A stretch of 64,000 nt of DNA from assembly GCA_025361565.1 (NCBI GenBank), contig JANYKN010000028.1:1-64000 (forward strand), in the 5' to 3' direction. A program made the translations under genes and the position numbers. Numbering within the stretch: position 1 is the stretch's first letter; each line of letters starts with the position of its first letter. Shown here piece by piece: positions 37,211-45,244 of this stretch. This DNA comes from Bacteroidota bacterium. Lineage in GTDB: Bacteria; Bacteroidota; Bacteroidia; Bacteroidales; NBLH01. The notes under the pieces were generated by a model. That model was not told where the DNA came from. It did no database searches and saw nothing but the letters and a program-made list of their open reading frames with translations.

Positions 37211-37669
37211 ATGAAATCACTGATATTCACCATTTTAATTTTCACTTCAATCGTATCGGCAAAAGCTCAGAAACAGTCAGATTCAACCGAAGTATACGCA
37301 ATTCTTGAAGAAGTATTCACTGTTTGTAATTCTGTTAGCCCTGAAGGTGAAAACTCAGATATTATTATTTTTGAAAGACTTTCGAAATATGTTTTATATA
37401 ATGGAAGTGATCTTGCCAGAAAAAACAAAACAGCTTGCGACTATAACAAGGCAGAAGATCGTAAAATTGTTGATGAGACTGGGAAAATGATAAAATTATG
37501 GCTCGATAATATTGAAAACTACAAATTGATTAAATATTCTGTTAAAAAAGAGGGAGCAACTGACAAACATTTGCTTCTATTGAGCTATAAATCAGGATCT
37601 AGTAAAAAAGAAATTACTTTCAGCTTCATAAAAGCAAATAATAGCTTTTTATTGGTTGAAATAAAATAG
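37211..37669 (+). CDS. Secreted protein of unknown function
   Basis: 152 residues from ATG 37211. This start gives a clean signal peptide, MKSLIFTILIFTSIVSAKAQ; an upstream in-frame start at 37172 adds 13 polar residues. The mature part is a small alpha/beta protein with two Cys (VCNS, TACDYN) that could form a disulfide. No family is recognised. The gene follows the HD hydrolase by about 100 bp. Confidence 0.6.
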   Translation: MKSLIFTILIFTSIVSAKAQKQSDSTEVYAILEEVFTVCNSVSPEGENSDIIIFERLSKYVLYNGSDLARKNKTACDYNKAEDRKIVDETGKMIKLWLDNIENYKLIKYSVKKEGATDKHLLLLSYKSGSSKKEITFSFIKANNSFLLVEIK

Positions 37670-37749
37670 GAAGAAAGCGATTAAACTTAAGATTACCAAG
37701 TAAATGAATCTGGTAATTTATTATTCTAATTAAGATACTTTGCTTTCTT

Positions 37750-38325
37750 TTAAAAAACATAGGAAAATCCCAAATTGGCAATTCCCTTATATCCAAAACC
37801 AAGTTCTGTAAATATGGCTACTCTGTTTCCAAATTTTAAAGCTATAGGTGAAACCTGAAATACCATAAAACCGATTGAACCTTTGTCAGAATGGCCTGTA
37901 TTAATAAAATATTCATCTTTTCCGAATGAATATCCAATACCTGTTACTGCATATAATTGGAAATTTTGTTTTTTAATATAAGCAAAATCAGATTCTATGG
38001 CTAGTGTGTACAAATACCTGTTTAATGTGCCAACAACTTGATTATTAAGTAAAATATCACTGGTTATTTTATTTGATCCAAAACTAGCGCCCGAAGAAAT
38101 CTTTTCAGAAATTAAATGCGAAAAACTGATGAAAATGGCACCTTTACTTTTAATATTTGATCTTGAATAATTATTAGGAAGCACGTTTGATTTGATATTA
38201 AAAAACTGATCGATGGTATAGTTCCCATAAGCAGCTTTTGAGAAATTGCTGGACTCCTGAGATTTAACAATTACTTGTAAAAAAATAAAATACAGGAAAA
38301 TAAAGACTATTTTAACTAAATTCAT
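37750..38325 (-). CDS. Small outer-membrane beta-barrel-like protein
   Basis: 191 residues with a signal peptide of about 22 residues (FIFLYFIFLQVIVKS). The mature part has alternating barrel-like strands (KGAIFISFSHLIS, FQLYAVTGIGYSFGKDEYF, KFGNRVAIFTELGFGYKGI) and ends GFSYVF with terminal Phe, typical of outer-membrane barrels of the OmpW/OmpX size. No specific family. Convergent with the secreted protein before it; a weak 7-bp stem at 37692-37717 may terminate both. Confidence 0.65.
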   Translation of the reverse strand: MNLVKIVFIFLYFIFLQVIVKSQESSNFSKAAYGNYTIDQFFNIKSNVLPNNYSRSNIKSKGAIFISFSHLISEKISSGASFGSNKITSDILLNNQVVGTLNRYLYTLAIESDFAYIKKQNFQLYAVTGIGYSFGKDEYFINTGHSDKGSIGFMVFQVSPIALKFGNRVAIFTELGFGYKGIANLGFSYVF

Positions 38326-38566
38326 AGCTGCACCGATATTTTAATCAACTAAAAATGCGAAATGTTCTACAAATAAGGATTCCAAATGACAAATTTATCA
38401 TTATCAAATCGATTTATATTGAAATTTGAAATTTTATAGATAGGAATAAACTAAAAAGAAACCAGTTTCGTAAAACATGAAATGTTTTCGATAGGATTAA
38501 AAATCATACCCATTGCAAAAAAAGGGTGTATGCAAACAATTATGATAAAACAAATCAGAATGGTTT

Positions 38567-38947
38567 CTATTCTAATTTACTTTGTTTAATATATTCAATG
38601 ATTTGCTTATCGGAGTTCAATATATGCTTTTCGTACCATTCTTTCAAATAACTCATTACATCATTGCAGATATCAGGATCATTCGCTTCGAGGCGTTTAT
38701 AAAAATGCATCATTTTTTCAACAAACTGCCTATGCTCATTATTATGTAACTGATAAGAAGGTATTTGGTAATTCTTCAAAAACAACTCTTCATTAATAAA
38801 AAAATCTTCGGTATAATAACTTACACGATGTAAAAGTTCAAGTACTTCATCTTTGCATTTTTTTTTATTCATTGCATCGTTGAAGAATTCAATCAAGTCG
38901 GCTATCTTCTTCTGGTTCTCAATTAAAATATCTATTGTTAAATTCAT
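38567..38947 (-). CDS. Hemerythrin-like protein with incomplete iron site
   Basis: 126 residues, the length of a single-domain bacteriohemerythrin. The four-helix pattern fits: FFINEELFLKNYQIP aligns with the HFxxEExxMxxYxYP motif, then LHNNEHRQF (His68, His72) and WYEKHILNSD (His108, Asp113), with Glu53 as bridging carboxylate. The two His expected at helix one and in HFxxEE are Gln12 and Phe49. Three His of one iron and both bridging carboxylates remain, while both His of the other iron are gone. It may bind a single metal or serve another role. No sensor domain is fused. Confidence 0.78.
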   Translation of the reverse strand: MNLTIDILIENQKKIADLIEFFNDAMNKKKCKDEVLELLHRVSYYTEDFFINEELFLKNYQIPSYQLHNNEHRQFVEKMMHFYKRLEANDPDICNDVMSYLKEWYEKHILNSDKQIIEYIKQSKLE

Positions 38948-39347
38948 GATTTTGTTCTTAGACTTTATATATCTTATTAGGCTTCAATTCAATCCCTAAT
39001 TCTGGTTTGTAAATGTCAAACTATTTTTGCCAATTTACAATGACTATTGTCAGCATTTGTTTTTCTGCTTGGTTTTTAAATGCTTAGATATCAATTGTAG
39101 TTAAAAATAATTTCCAAGGTTTTAATATTTCCATTCCAATTACATTAAAAATAAACAAATTAAGCTATTTTATCTGTATGTAATTATATTAAATTTAAAC
39201 CATTTTGGCTTCACTCCAAATCGAAGTAGGTCTTAAATAATTGAATCATACATAAAAGGGAAACCCCATTTGCAAAATTTATTTATCATATAAGAATTTT
39301 ACATTAATTTTGCTTTTACTTTAAGTATACAAACTAAAACTACTCCT
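38948..39347. other. Divergent intergenic region (hemerythrin-like / lipoprotein)
   Basis: About 400 bp without a gene. It holds the element TAATTTTG at 39305-39312 for the lipoprotein gene. Confidence 0.4.
39305..39312 (+). promoter_or_regulatory. -7 element (TAATTTTG) for the 39348 lipoprotein
   Basis: An exact TAnnTTTG match 35 bp before the ATG. Confidence 0.5.
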
Positions 39348-39860
39348 ATGCAAAAACATGCCCTTTCATTTAGCATTATTACAGCTTTAATTTTTATTGT
39401 AATAATTTCCAGTTCATGTGGTTCCGATAAAAAAAAGACCGATGTCTCCGATTCTACAAAGATCCAGGTGGTAAAACCATTTTCTGTTGGTAATTATAAT
39501 TTCGCTATACTTGAAAACGCCAAATTTATACCATACAATAAGGCCATTTATCACCGTGGAGACGAAGTGTATATGGTACTCGAAAATGTTGGTCCTTTTG
39601 CAAAGGACAAAGATAGTTTAAACCATGCCGAGATGAAAATGGAAGTTACAAACTCAATTGGAGAATTGGTAACTCGAAGAGAAAATCTTTTTGGATCTCG
39701 CGGAGAAGGTAATTTTAAAAATAATATACTTAAATCGCCTTACGCTTCATATGAATCGGATCTGAAAGATAAGCCTGGCAAATTCACCTTGAGCGTTACA
39801 ATATATGATTTGTTAAAAAAAGACAGCATTGTTGTCTCGGATGATTTTTTTCTGGAATAA
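39348..39860 (+). CDS. Small lipoprotein, beta-sandwich-like
   Basis: 170 residues with a lipobox SSSC (Cys24). The mature part reads as one beta-rich domain (FSVGNYNFAILENAKFIPYNKAIYHRGDEVYMVLENVGPF, then KFTLSVTIYDLLKKDSI), close in style to periplasmic transglutaminase-associated or Ig-like lipoproteins. Function is unknown. It has its own promoter and a 17-bp stem terminator right after it. Confidence 0.65.
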   Translation: MQKHALSFSIITALIFIVIISSSCGSDKKKTDVSDSTKIQVVKPFSVGNYNFAILENAKFIPYNKAIYHRGDEVYMVLENVGPFAKDKDSLNHAEMKMEVTNSIGELVTRRENLFGSRGEGNFKNNILKSPYASYESDLKDKPGKFTLSVTIYDLLKKDSIVVSDDFFLE

Positions 39861-39874
39861 ATAGAATTTAAAGC

Positions 39875-39920
39875 CTTAAATGAAAAAGGAGTCGGTTATC
39901 TGGCTCCTTTTTCATTTAAG
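39875..39920. terminator. Strong bidirectional terminator
   Basis: A perfect 17-bp stem (39875-39891 with 39904-39920) and a 12-nt loop, with internal runs of five Ts or As. It lies between the lipoprotein gene and the convergent guanine deaminase gene and can serve both. Confidence 0.85.
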
Positions 39921-39949
39921 TTTATACAAGTATACGTCCAGCTTTTATT

Positions 39950-40435
39950 TCAATATTTGATTTTATTCTCTTTTTTATCCCACATTTCGAAAGAAACTAT
40001 TGATTCTTCATGCATAAAAGGAATTGCCATTATTTTGCGTTTTTCTCTATCTGTGGCAATTTCATCATATATAAATTGGTCGTCAAAGCCAATTTTTCGG
40101 GCATCTTCTTTGGTGTTTCCGTAATAAATGACATCAATTCTTGCCCAATAAATTGCGGCTAAACACATGGGACACGGTTCACACGAGGTATAAATCTCAC
40201 ATCCACTTAAATCAAATGTATCCAACACTTTACATGCCTTTCTAATTACATTCACTTCTGCATGAGCAGTTGGATCAACATCGCGAGTAACTGAATTTGC
40301 TGAACCAGCAATTCGTTTACCATCTTTAACTATAACTGCACCAAAAGGCCCTCCGCCCAAATTGACACTCTCTAATGATAAGCTTATGGCTTCGCGCATA
40401 AACTTTTTTTGCTCTTCACTCATCCCTGAACTCAA
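39950..40435 (-). CDS. Guanine deaminase (cytidine-deaminase fold)
   Basis: 161 residues. The zinc site is TAHAEVNVIRKAC and SCEPCPMCLAAIYWARID, with GGGPFGAVIVKDG at the N-terminus. The C-terminal region GFDDQFIYDEIA and FMHEESIVSFEMWDKKENKIKY fits the B. subtilis GuaD type rather than TadA. It converts guanine to xanthine. The gene follows the MoeB/ThiF-like gene by 4 bp, which is of interest for a possible link to molybdopterin enzymes such as xanthine dehydrogenase, but none is in the window. Confidence 0.88.
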   Translation of the reverse strand: MSSGMSEEQKKFMREAISLSLESVNLGGGPFGAVIVKDGKRIAGSANSVTRDVDPTAHAEVNVIRKACKVLDTFDLSGCEIYTSCEPCPMCLAAIYWARIDVIYYGNTKEDARKIGFDDQFIYDEIATDREKRKIMAIPFMHEESIVSFEMWDKKENKIKY

Positions 40436-40439
40436 TATT

Positions 40440-41555
40440 TTAAGATTTATTTGATATAATTGGTAAATTGTTTTTCATCCAGGCTTGTATTCCGCCTTCT
40501 AAGTTGTATAAATTGTTCTTTTCTCCTGATTTTTGAAGCTCTTCAATTATCGCCATACTGTTTGTCCCATTTTCACAAACAAGCACAACTTGCTGACCAA
40601 CTGGGATTAAATCCGGATTTTCAAGAATAGAACCAATTGATAATTGTTTACTCTCGATATGATAAAGATCGAAAATTTCTTTTTCACGAATATCAATAAC
40701 CAATGCCTTTTTATTTTGCATTTTCTCATGCAATTCGAGTGGACTTATTTGTTTAACATTCAAAAATCCTTCGGTGCAAAAAGATCCATATTCCCCAAGC
40801 TTTTTAACATAAGCAAAATTTTCGCTTCTTTTTATTGAAAGTAGGTTATGATCCATCCTTGCTGCATCAATAATTAAAAGCTTACCACTTAAAACCTCTC
40901 CTACCCCTGTAATCATTTTTATTACTTCGTTAGCCTGATAAGCGCCAATGATACCCGGCAAAACGCCAATCACCCCAATATTTGAACATGAAAGCGATTC
41001 TGACGAATCGGGCTGCTCAGGTATAAGACAGCGATAAGTTGGGCCATTCTGGTAATTAAAAACAGTTACTTGTCCTTCAAACTTATAGATAGCACCAAAA
41101 ACATATGGTTTGTTTAAGATGAGGCAGGCATCGTTGGTTAAGAACCGGGTTGGAAAATTATCGGAACCATCTACAATAATATCGTAATTTTGAAACATTT
41201 CCAAAGCATTTTCATTTGTAAGCATAACATTGTGAACTTCAAACTGTACAAATGGATTCAAATTTGCCAGTTTTTGAGCGGCAACAATGGCTTTGGACTT
41301 TCCAACATCAGAAGTCCCAAAAAGAATTTGACGTTGCAGATTACTTTCATCAATAAAATCGAAATCGCAAATACCAATGGTGCCAATACCCGCAGCTGTA
41401 AGATATTGCAATACAGGGCAACCCAATCCTCCGGCGCCTACAACCAACACTTTGCTTTGTTTTAGCTTTTGCTGCCCATCCAGGCCTATTTCCGAAAGGA
41501 TGATGTGCCGGTTATATCGTTTTATTTCTTCGGTTGATAAATTCATGAATTTCAA
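40440..41555 (-). CDS. MoeB/ThiF-like adenylyltransferase with C-terminal rhodanese domain
   Basis: 371 residues. The N-terminal E1-like domain (about 1-250) has NRHIILSEIGLDGQQKLKQS, GAGGLGCPVLQYL, and DFDFIDESNLQRQ. The rhodanese domain (about 265-365) has VIDIREKEIFDLYHI and the active Cys in LVCENGTNS. It activates the C-terminus of a ubiquitin-like sulfur carrier (MoaD or ThiS). The zinc cysteines of MoeB (CYRC and a later CxxC) are reduced to a single Cys (TYRC), so the zinc site appears lost. Next to guanine deaminase; no moa or thi genes nearby. Confidence 0.9.
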   Translation of the reverse strand: MKFMNLSTEEIKRYNRHIILSEIGLDGQQKLKQSKVLVVGAGGLGCPVLQYLTAAGIGTIGICDFDFIDESNLQRQILFGTSDVGKSKAIVAAQKLANLNPFVQFEVHNVMLTNENALEMFQNYDIIVDGSDNFPTRFLTNDACLILNKPYVFGAIYKFEGQVTVFNYQNGPTYRCLIPEQPDSSESLSCSNIGVIGVLPGIIGAYQANEVIKMITGVGEVLSGKLLIIDAARMDHNLLSIKRSENFAYVKKLGEYGSFCTEGFLNVKQISPLELHEKMQNKKALVIDIREKEIFDLYHIESKQLSIGSILENPDLIPVGQQVVLVCENGTNSMAIIEELQKSGEKNNLYNLEGGIQAWMKNNLPIISNKS

Positions 41556-41701
41556 TTAATTGCTTCGTATTATTACAATCTACCTGAAGCTTAAAAAAGT
41601 AATATTTAAAGCAGAGAAATATCTTTTTGAATTATTTGTTTGAGCGACAAATTTAAAAATCATTTTCTATTAAACATAGATGGTTATAATTTATCTCCAA
41701 A

Positions 41702-42682
41702 TTAAAGATGGACTTTAAATAATCCCTCAGTGCAATTGGTACAAATATCAATGCCTTTTCGGTTTTTAAGGATTTGGGTGCGATAATTTTTATAGGTTTC
41801 GGAATTCCAAATTTCCTTGAAACTTTTGCTTTTTAAATTTCCCATTTTGTATTTTGCATCTTTGTCAAAACAGCATGGAACTACATCGCCTGAAACTGTG
41901 ACAACAGGATTTGTCCACATCCGCCAGCACTGATTTTTCTGGTCAGATTTAATTTGCCAGGTTCCATCTTTCATTTTTCTATAGCGCGAATATTTTTCAT
42001 TAGCAGGTATTAATGGGTCACCATTCTTGTAATTATAAATCTGTGCTGTTTTAAATTCGATTTTGTCTACGCTCAAATCTTTTGCAAGCCTCTTTGCATC
42101 AATTATCTGATGTTCGTTTTTTGCTGTGACTAAAAATTGAAACACAATCTTTGGAGTTTTAGAATTTAATCCTTTTTTGGTTTCCACAAGTAGTTTTGTC
42201 CCTTCAATTACTTTCTTTAATGATCCGCTTACACGATATTGTTCATAGATTTCCTGATTTGTTCCATCAATTGAAATGATTAATTTATTCAATCCACTTT
42301 CAATTATCTTATTGACATTTAATGTATTGATAAAATGGCCATTTGTTGAGGTAATACAATAAATGCCTTTAGCTGATGCATGTTTTATCATTTCAAAAAT
42401 TTCAGGGTTTAGAAATGGTTCGCCCTGAAAATAATAAATAGCAGTATAAAGAAAAGGCGATAATTCATCTATAAGATTTTTATGTAAAATCAAATCTATC
42501 CTGCCTTGGGGGCGGGTTAAAATTTTTAAGCCGGTTGGGCATTGGGGACAACTGAGGTTACATTTATTGGTTGGTTCGATTGAAATCCCAAATGGCATTC
42601 CCCAATGGATTGGCCTTTTCAATATATTTGAAATGAAATAACTTAATGTGAGTTTTACAAGATTGAATGGTCTTTTGAACAT
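41702..42682 (-). CDS. Radical SAM/SPASM-domain protein
   Basis: 326 residues. The radical SAM cluster CNLSCPQC sits in GISIEPTNKCNLSCPQCPTG (about residues 30-49). The barrel continues with YYFQGEPFLNPEIFEMI and IISIDGTNQEIYEQYR. The SPASM region includes QCWRMW, VVPCCFDKDAKYKMGN and ICTNC near the C-terminus, for auxiliary clusters. Such proteins modify peptides or sugars, or act in cofactor synthesis; no precursor peptide or obvious substrate gene is next to it. It is a single gene. Confidence 0.88.
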   Translation of the reverse strand: MFKRPFNLVKLTLSYFISNILKRPIHWGMPFGISIEPTNKCNLSCPQCPTGLKILTRPQGRIDLILHKNLIDELSPFLYTAIYYFQGEPFLNPEIFEMIKHASAKGIYCITSTNGHFINTLNVNKIIESGLNKLIISIDGTNQEIYEQYRVSGSLKKVIEGTKLLVETKKGLNSKTPKIVFQFLVTAKNEHQIIDAKRLAKDLSVDKIEFKTAQIYNYKNGDPLIPANEKYSRYRKMKDGTWQIKSDQKNQCWRMWTNPVVTVSGDVVPCCFDKDAKYKMGNLKSKSFKEIWNSETYKNYRTQILKNRKGIDICTNCTEGLFKVHL

Positions 42683-42788
42683 TGAATTGTTTCGGTGAAT
42701 GCATTTATTAAAGTGTTTCTGATTTCCAAAATTAAAAAGTAAAAAATCATCTACAACCTATAATTCAGATTAAATCCATATTTATTCT

Positions 42789-42796
42789 TAAATTTG
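42789..42796 (+). promoter_or_regulatory. -7 element (TAAATTTG) for the 42822 lipoprotein
   Basis: An exact TAnnTTTG match 25 bp before the ATG at 42822. Confidence 0.5.
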
Positions 42797-42821
42797 TTAT
42801 ACAAATATTAAATAATTTCTT

Positions 42822-43322
42822 ATGAAAATTATATACATCGCTTGTATCAGTTTTTTGCTTGCATCATGTGGTGTTCAATATACGGCAAAAAAACAAGCAA
42901 AGATAATGGCAGAAGCTATAAAAACTGCAAATTATGAAGTTACTTTAAAATACACGCATCCATCAGTTATTCAAATGATTGGGGGTAATTCAAATTTTAT
43001 TGAAATTCTAAAATCTGGCACCCAGGAAATGAAAACGATGGGAAACAGGTATGAATCCATTAAACTTGGCAAACCTTCCAAGACTGTTATCGCTGGTAAT
43101 GAAGTACATTGTTTAATCCCTGAAAATATCACTATGAAATTGAAAGATGGAAAAGTGATTAGCAAGTCTTATTTTCTGGCTGTTTCAAAGGATAATGGCA
43201 AAAATTGGACTTTTATTGAAACAGCTATTTTAACTAAGGATAATATAAAAACCATTTTACCAAATTACAATGAAAAACTTGTGATTCCTGAAAAGAAAGC
43301 TCCAAAACATATTAAAAACTGA
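42822..43322 (+). CDS. Lipoprotein of unknown function
   Basis: 166 residues with a lipobox LLASC (Cys16). The mature part ([34 protein letters not shown]) and the later [18 protein letters not shown] look like an NTF2-like cone fold, often seen in small secreted Bacteroidota proteins. No ligand can be read. It is followed by the excalibur lipoprotein after 25 bp on the same strand. Confidence 0.65.
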   Translation: MKIIYIACISFLLASCGVQYTAKKQAKIMAEAIKTANYEVTLKYTHPSVIQMIGGNSNFIEILKSGTQEMKTMGNRYESIKLGKPSKTVIAGNEVHCLIPENITMKLKDGKVISKSYFLAVSKDNGKNWTFIETAILTKDNIKTILPNYNEKLVIPEKKAPKHIKN

Positions 43323-43347
43323 TGTTCAACTTTTTAAACCAAACTTT

Positions 43348-43548
43348 ATGAAATTACTGCCTTTATTAATTTTAGCAATTGGCCTCGCATCATGCGGAGG
43401 AAGTTCATCGCCATGCAAATCGAAAAAATGCAAGGACTTTAAAACTCAAAAAGAAGCTCAGAAAACCTACGAGTCGGACAAAAAGTGTTACAAAAACCTT
43501 GACAAGGATGGGGATGGCGTGGCATGTGAAGATTTACCCAAAGAATAA
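43348..43548 (+). CDS. Small excalibur-domain calcium-binding lipoprotein
   Basis: 66 residues. The lipobox LASC sets the mature start at Cys16. The rest is an excalibur domain: a [19 protein letters not shown] start and the DxDxDG loop [15 protein letters not shown] with paired Cys. Excalibur domains resemble EF-hand loops and are usually extracellular. The whole mature protein is little more than this domain. It is probably cotranscribed with the lipoprotein before it. Confidence 0.82.
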   Translation: MKLLPLLILAIGLASCGGSSSPCKSKKCKDFKTQKEAQKTYESDKKCYKNLDKDGDGVACEDLPKE

Positions 43549-43758
43549 ATTTTCAAAAATTTGACAATTGGCTAAGTTTTTTATTGAAAATTTGCCTATC
43601 GGTTGCGCTAAATGAACTATATCGGAAAATAATTCATTTACAATAAATTGGATTTCAAACTTGCCAGCAACTCTCTGAAATGCAAAAGGTATATTATTAA
43701 TTTCGTAGCTTTAACAATTAATGCGCTTGCTGTGTTTTAACCAATTAGTCTATAAAAA

Positions 43759-44730
43759 ATGAAAACTTATCTGATATTCTTTTGTATTTTGGTTTGTATC
43801 AGTGCATGCAAAAATGGGGATGAAAAAAATTCTAATGCACAAAACTACAGACAGGAAATGCGGAATTTTGTGCAAAGTATCAGCAGCTATGCGAAAACCT
43901 TTGATCCAAATTTTATAGTAATTCCACAGAATGGACAGGAATTAATTACAAAAGACGGCGAAAGCAACGGTCTGATTGATCCGGCTTACCTAAAGGCGAT
44001 TGATGGCATTGGTCGCGAAGATTTATTCTATGGTTATGACTATGATGATGTTGCTACACCCACAGGCGAAACGGATTATATGGTTGAATATTTAAATGTT
44101 GCAAAAGCCAATGGTAAACAAATTTTAGTTGCCGATTATTGCAGTACGCATTCCAAAATGGATGATTCGTATGCCAAAAATCAATTGAAAGGTTATATTT
44201 CGTTCGCCGCAAATCACCGCGAACTGGACAATATACCTGATTTTCCATTAACCGTTATTAATGAGAACAACAGTGTTATCAACAACCTTTCTAAAGTTGA
44301 AAACTTCCTTTATTTGATTAACCCGACTTATTATACAAATAAAACTGATTTTATTAATGCTGTAACTGCTACAAATTATGATTTGATTATAATGGATTGT
44401 TTTTTTAATAATGAACTTTACACCACTGCCGAAATTGACCAATTAAAAAACAAGGCAAATGGTGGAAAACGAATGGTGATAGCTTATATGAGTATTGGTG
44501 AAGCTGAAACATATCGCTATTATTGGCAAAGTAACTGGTCGGTAGGAAACCCAGGTTGGCTTGCAGCAGAAAATCCGGACTGGGCTGGCAATTATAAAGT
44601 AAAATATTGGGATAAAGAATGGCAGAACATCCTTTTTGGCAATAATAATTCTTATCTTAAAAAAATTCTTGACAGCCGATTTGATGGAGTTTATCTGGAT
44701 ATTATCGATGCCTTTGAGTATTTTGAGTAG
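43759..44730 (+). CDS. GH114/TM1410-type glycosidase-like lipoprotein, apparently circularly permuted
   Basis: 323 residues with a lipobox ISAC (Cys17). The content is clearly GH114/TM1410-like (endo-alpha-1,4-polygalactosaminidase group), but the order is unusual. Residues about 30-162 (FVQSISSYAKTFDPNFIVIPQNG, IDGIGREDLFYGYD, VADYCSTHSKMDDSYAK) match the C-terminal half of the classical protein. Residues about 178-323 (NYDLIIMD, AYMSIGEAETYRYYW, NPDWAGNYKVKYW) match the N-terminal half. The gene ends exactly after DGVYLDIIDAFEYFE, where the classical chain would continue. All of the core appears present, so an active, permuted TIM barrel is plausible. Substrate is unknown. Confidence 0.8.
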   Translation: MKTYLIFFCILVCISACKNGDEKNSNAQNYRQEMRNFVQSISSYAKTFDPNFIVIPQNGQELITKDGESNGLIDPAYLKAIDGIGREDLFYGYDYDDVATPTGETDYMVEYLNVAKANGKQILVADYCSTHSKMDDSYAKNQLKGYISFAANHRELDNIPDFPLTVINENNSVINNLSKVENFLYLINPTYYTNKTDFINAVTATNYDLIIMDCFFNNELYTTAEIDQLKNKANGGKRMVIAYMSIGEAETYRYYWQSNWSVGNPGWLAAENPDWAGNYKVKYWDKEWQNILFGNNNSYLKKILDSRFDGVYLDIIDAFEYFE

Positions 44731-44814
44731 TGTGAATATAAACTCAGATCTTTCGGGTTTTATAATTCCATAAAATTCGGGAATTTGTTTAATCTTATAA
44801 CCATTACAAACTTT

Positions 44815-45039
44815 TTATTCCAATACAATCCAATCAATTGCAGTTCCGTAACAATCAGGTGCACCAGGGCAGCAAATTGTTTCGTCGCCAACAATATCTT
44901 TAAAAACTTTGTATTCACTCACCGCAAAAACCCTATCACAAATATTACAGGATTTTATATCTGTTAGTTTTGGGATATGTGCGAAAGGATAATGTTCGTT
45001 AAGATATTTTTGTTTGTCCTTGATTATTACTTCTTCCAT
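44815..45039 (-). CDS. Small cysteine-rich protein of unknown function
   Basis: 74 residues with no signal peptide. Five Cys are arranged as SCNICD, then ICCPGAPDC, spaced like a small zinc-binding knuckle, followed by YGTAIDWIVLE. No family is recognised. A -7 element (45106-45113) at the right distance supports expression. It is convergent with the GH114-type gene. Confidence 0.6.
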   Translation of the reverse strand: MEEVIIKDKQKYLNEHYPFAHIPKLTDIKSCNICDRVFAVSEYKVFKDIVGDETICCPGAPDCYGTAIDWIVLE

Positions 45040-45105
45040 ATTATTTTTCTGTTTTGACTTATGTTTAAAATGACACTACCTGCGGATTATCCGTTTTAAT
45101 TTTGC

Positions 45106-45113
45106 CAAAGATA
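45106..45113 (-). promoter_or_regulatory. -7 element (TATCTTTG) for the 74-residue protein
   Basis: An exact TAnnTTTG match on the minus strand, 67 bp before the ATG at 45039. Confidence 0.5.
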
Positions 45114-45209
45114 GATATAAACAAGAATATTTGAGTGCTAAAATAATGGTTTGCAGATATTATTTTAAACACTGTCAGGTGCAATACACACTGACAGGTT
45201 AAAACAAAG

Positions 45210-45226
45210 AAGCGCCAAAAGGCGCT
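45210..45226 (-). terminator. Terminator after mutB
   Basis: AGCGCC-AAAA-GGCGCT stem (45211-45226) 19 bp after the mutB stop. On the minus strand it is followed by a T-rich TTCTTTGTTTT. Confidence 0.75.
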
Positions 45227-45244
45227 CTTCATATATTTTCAAAT

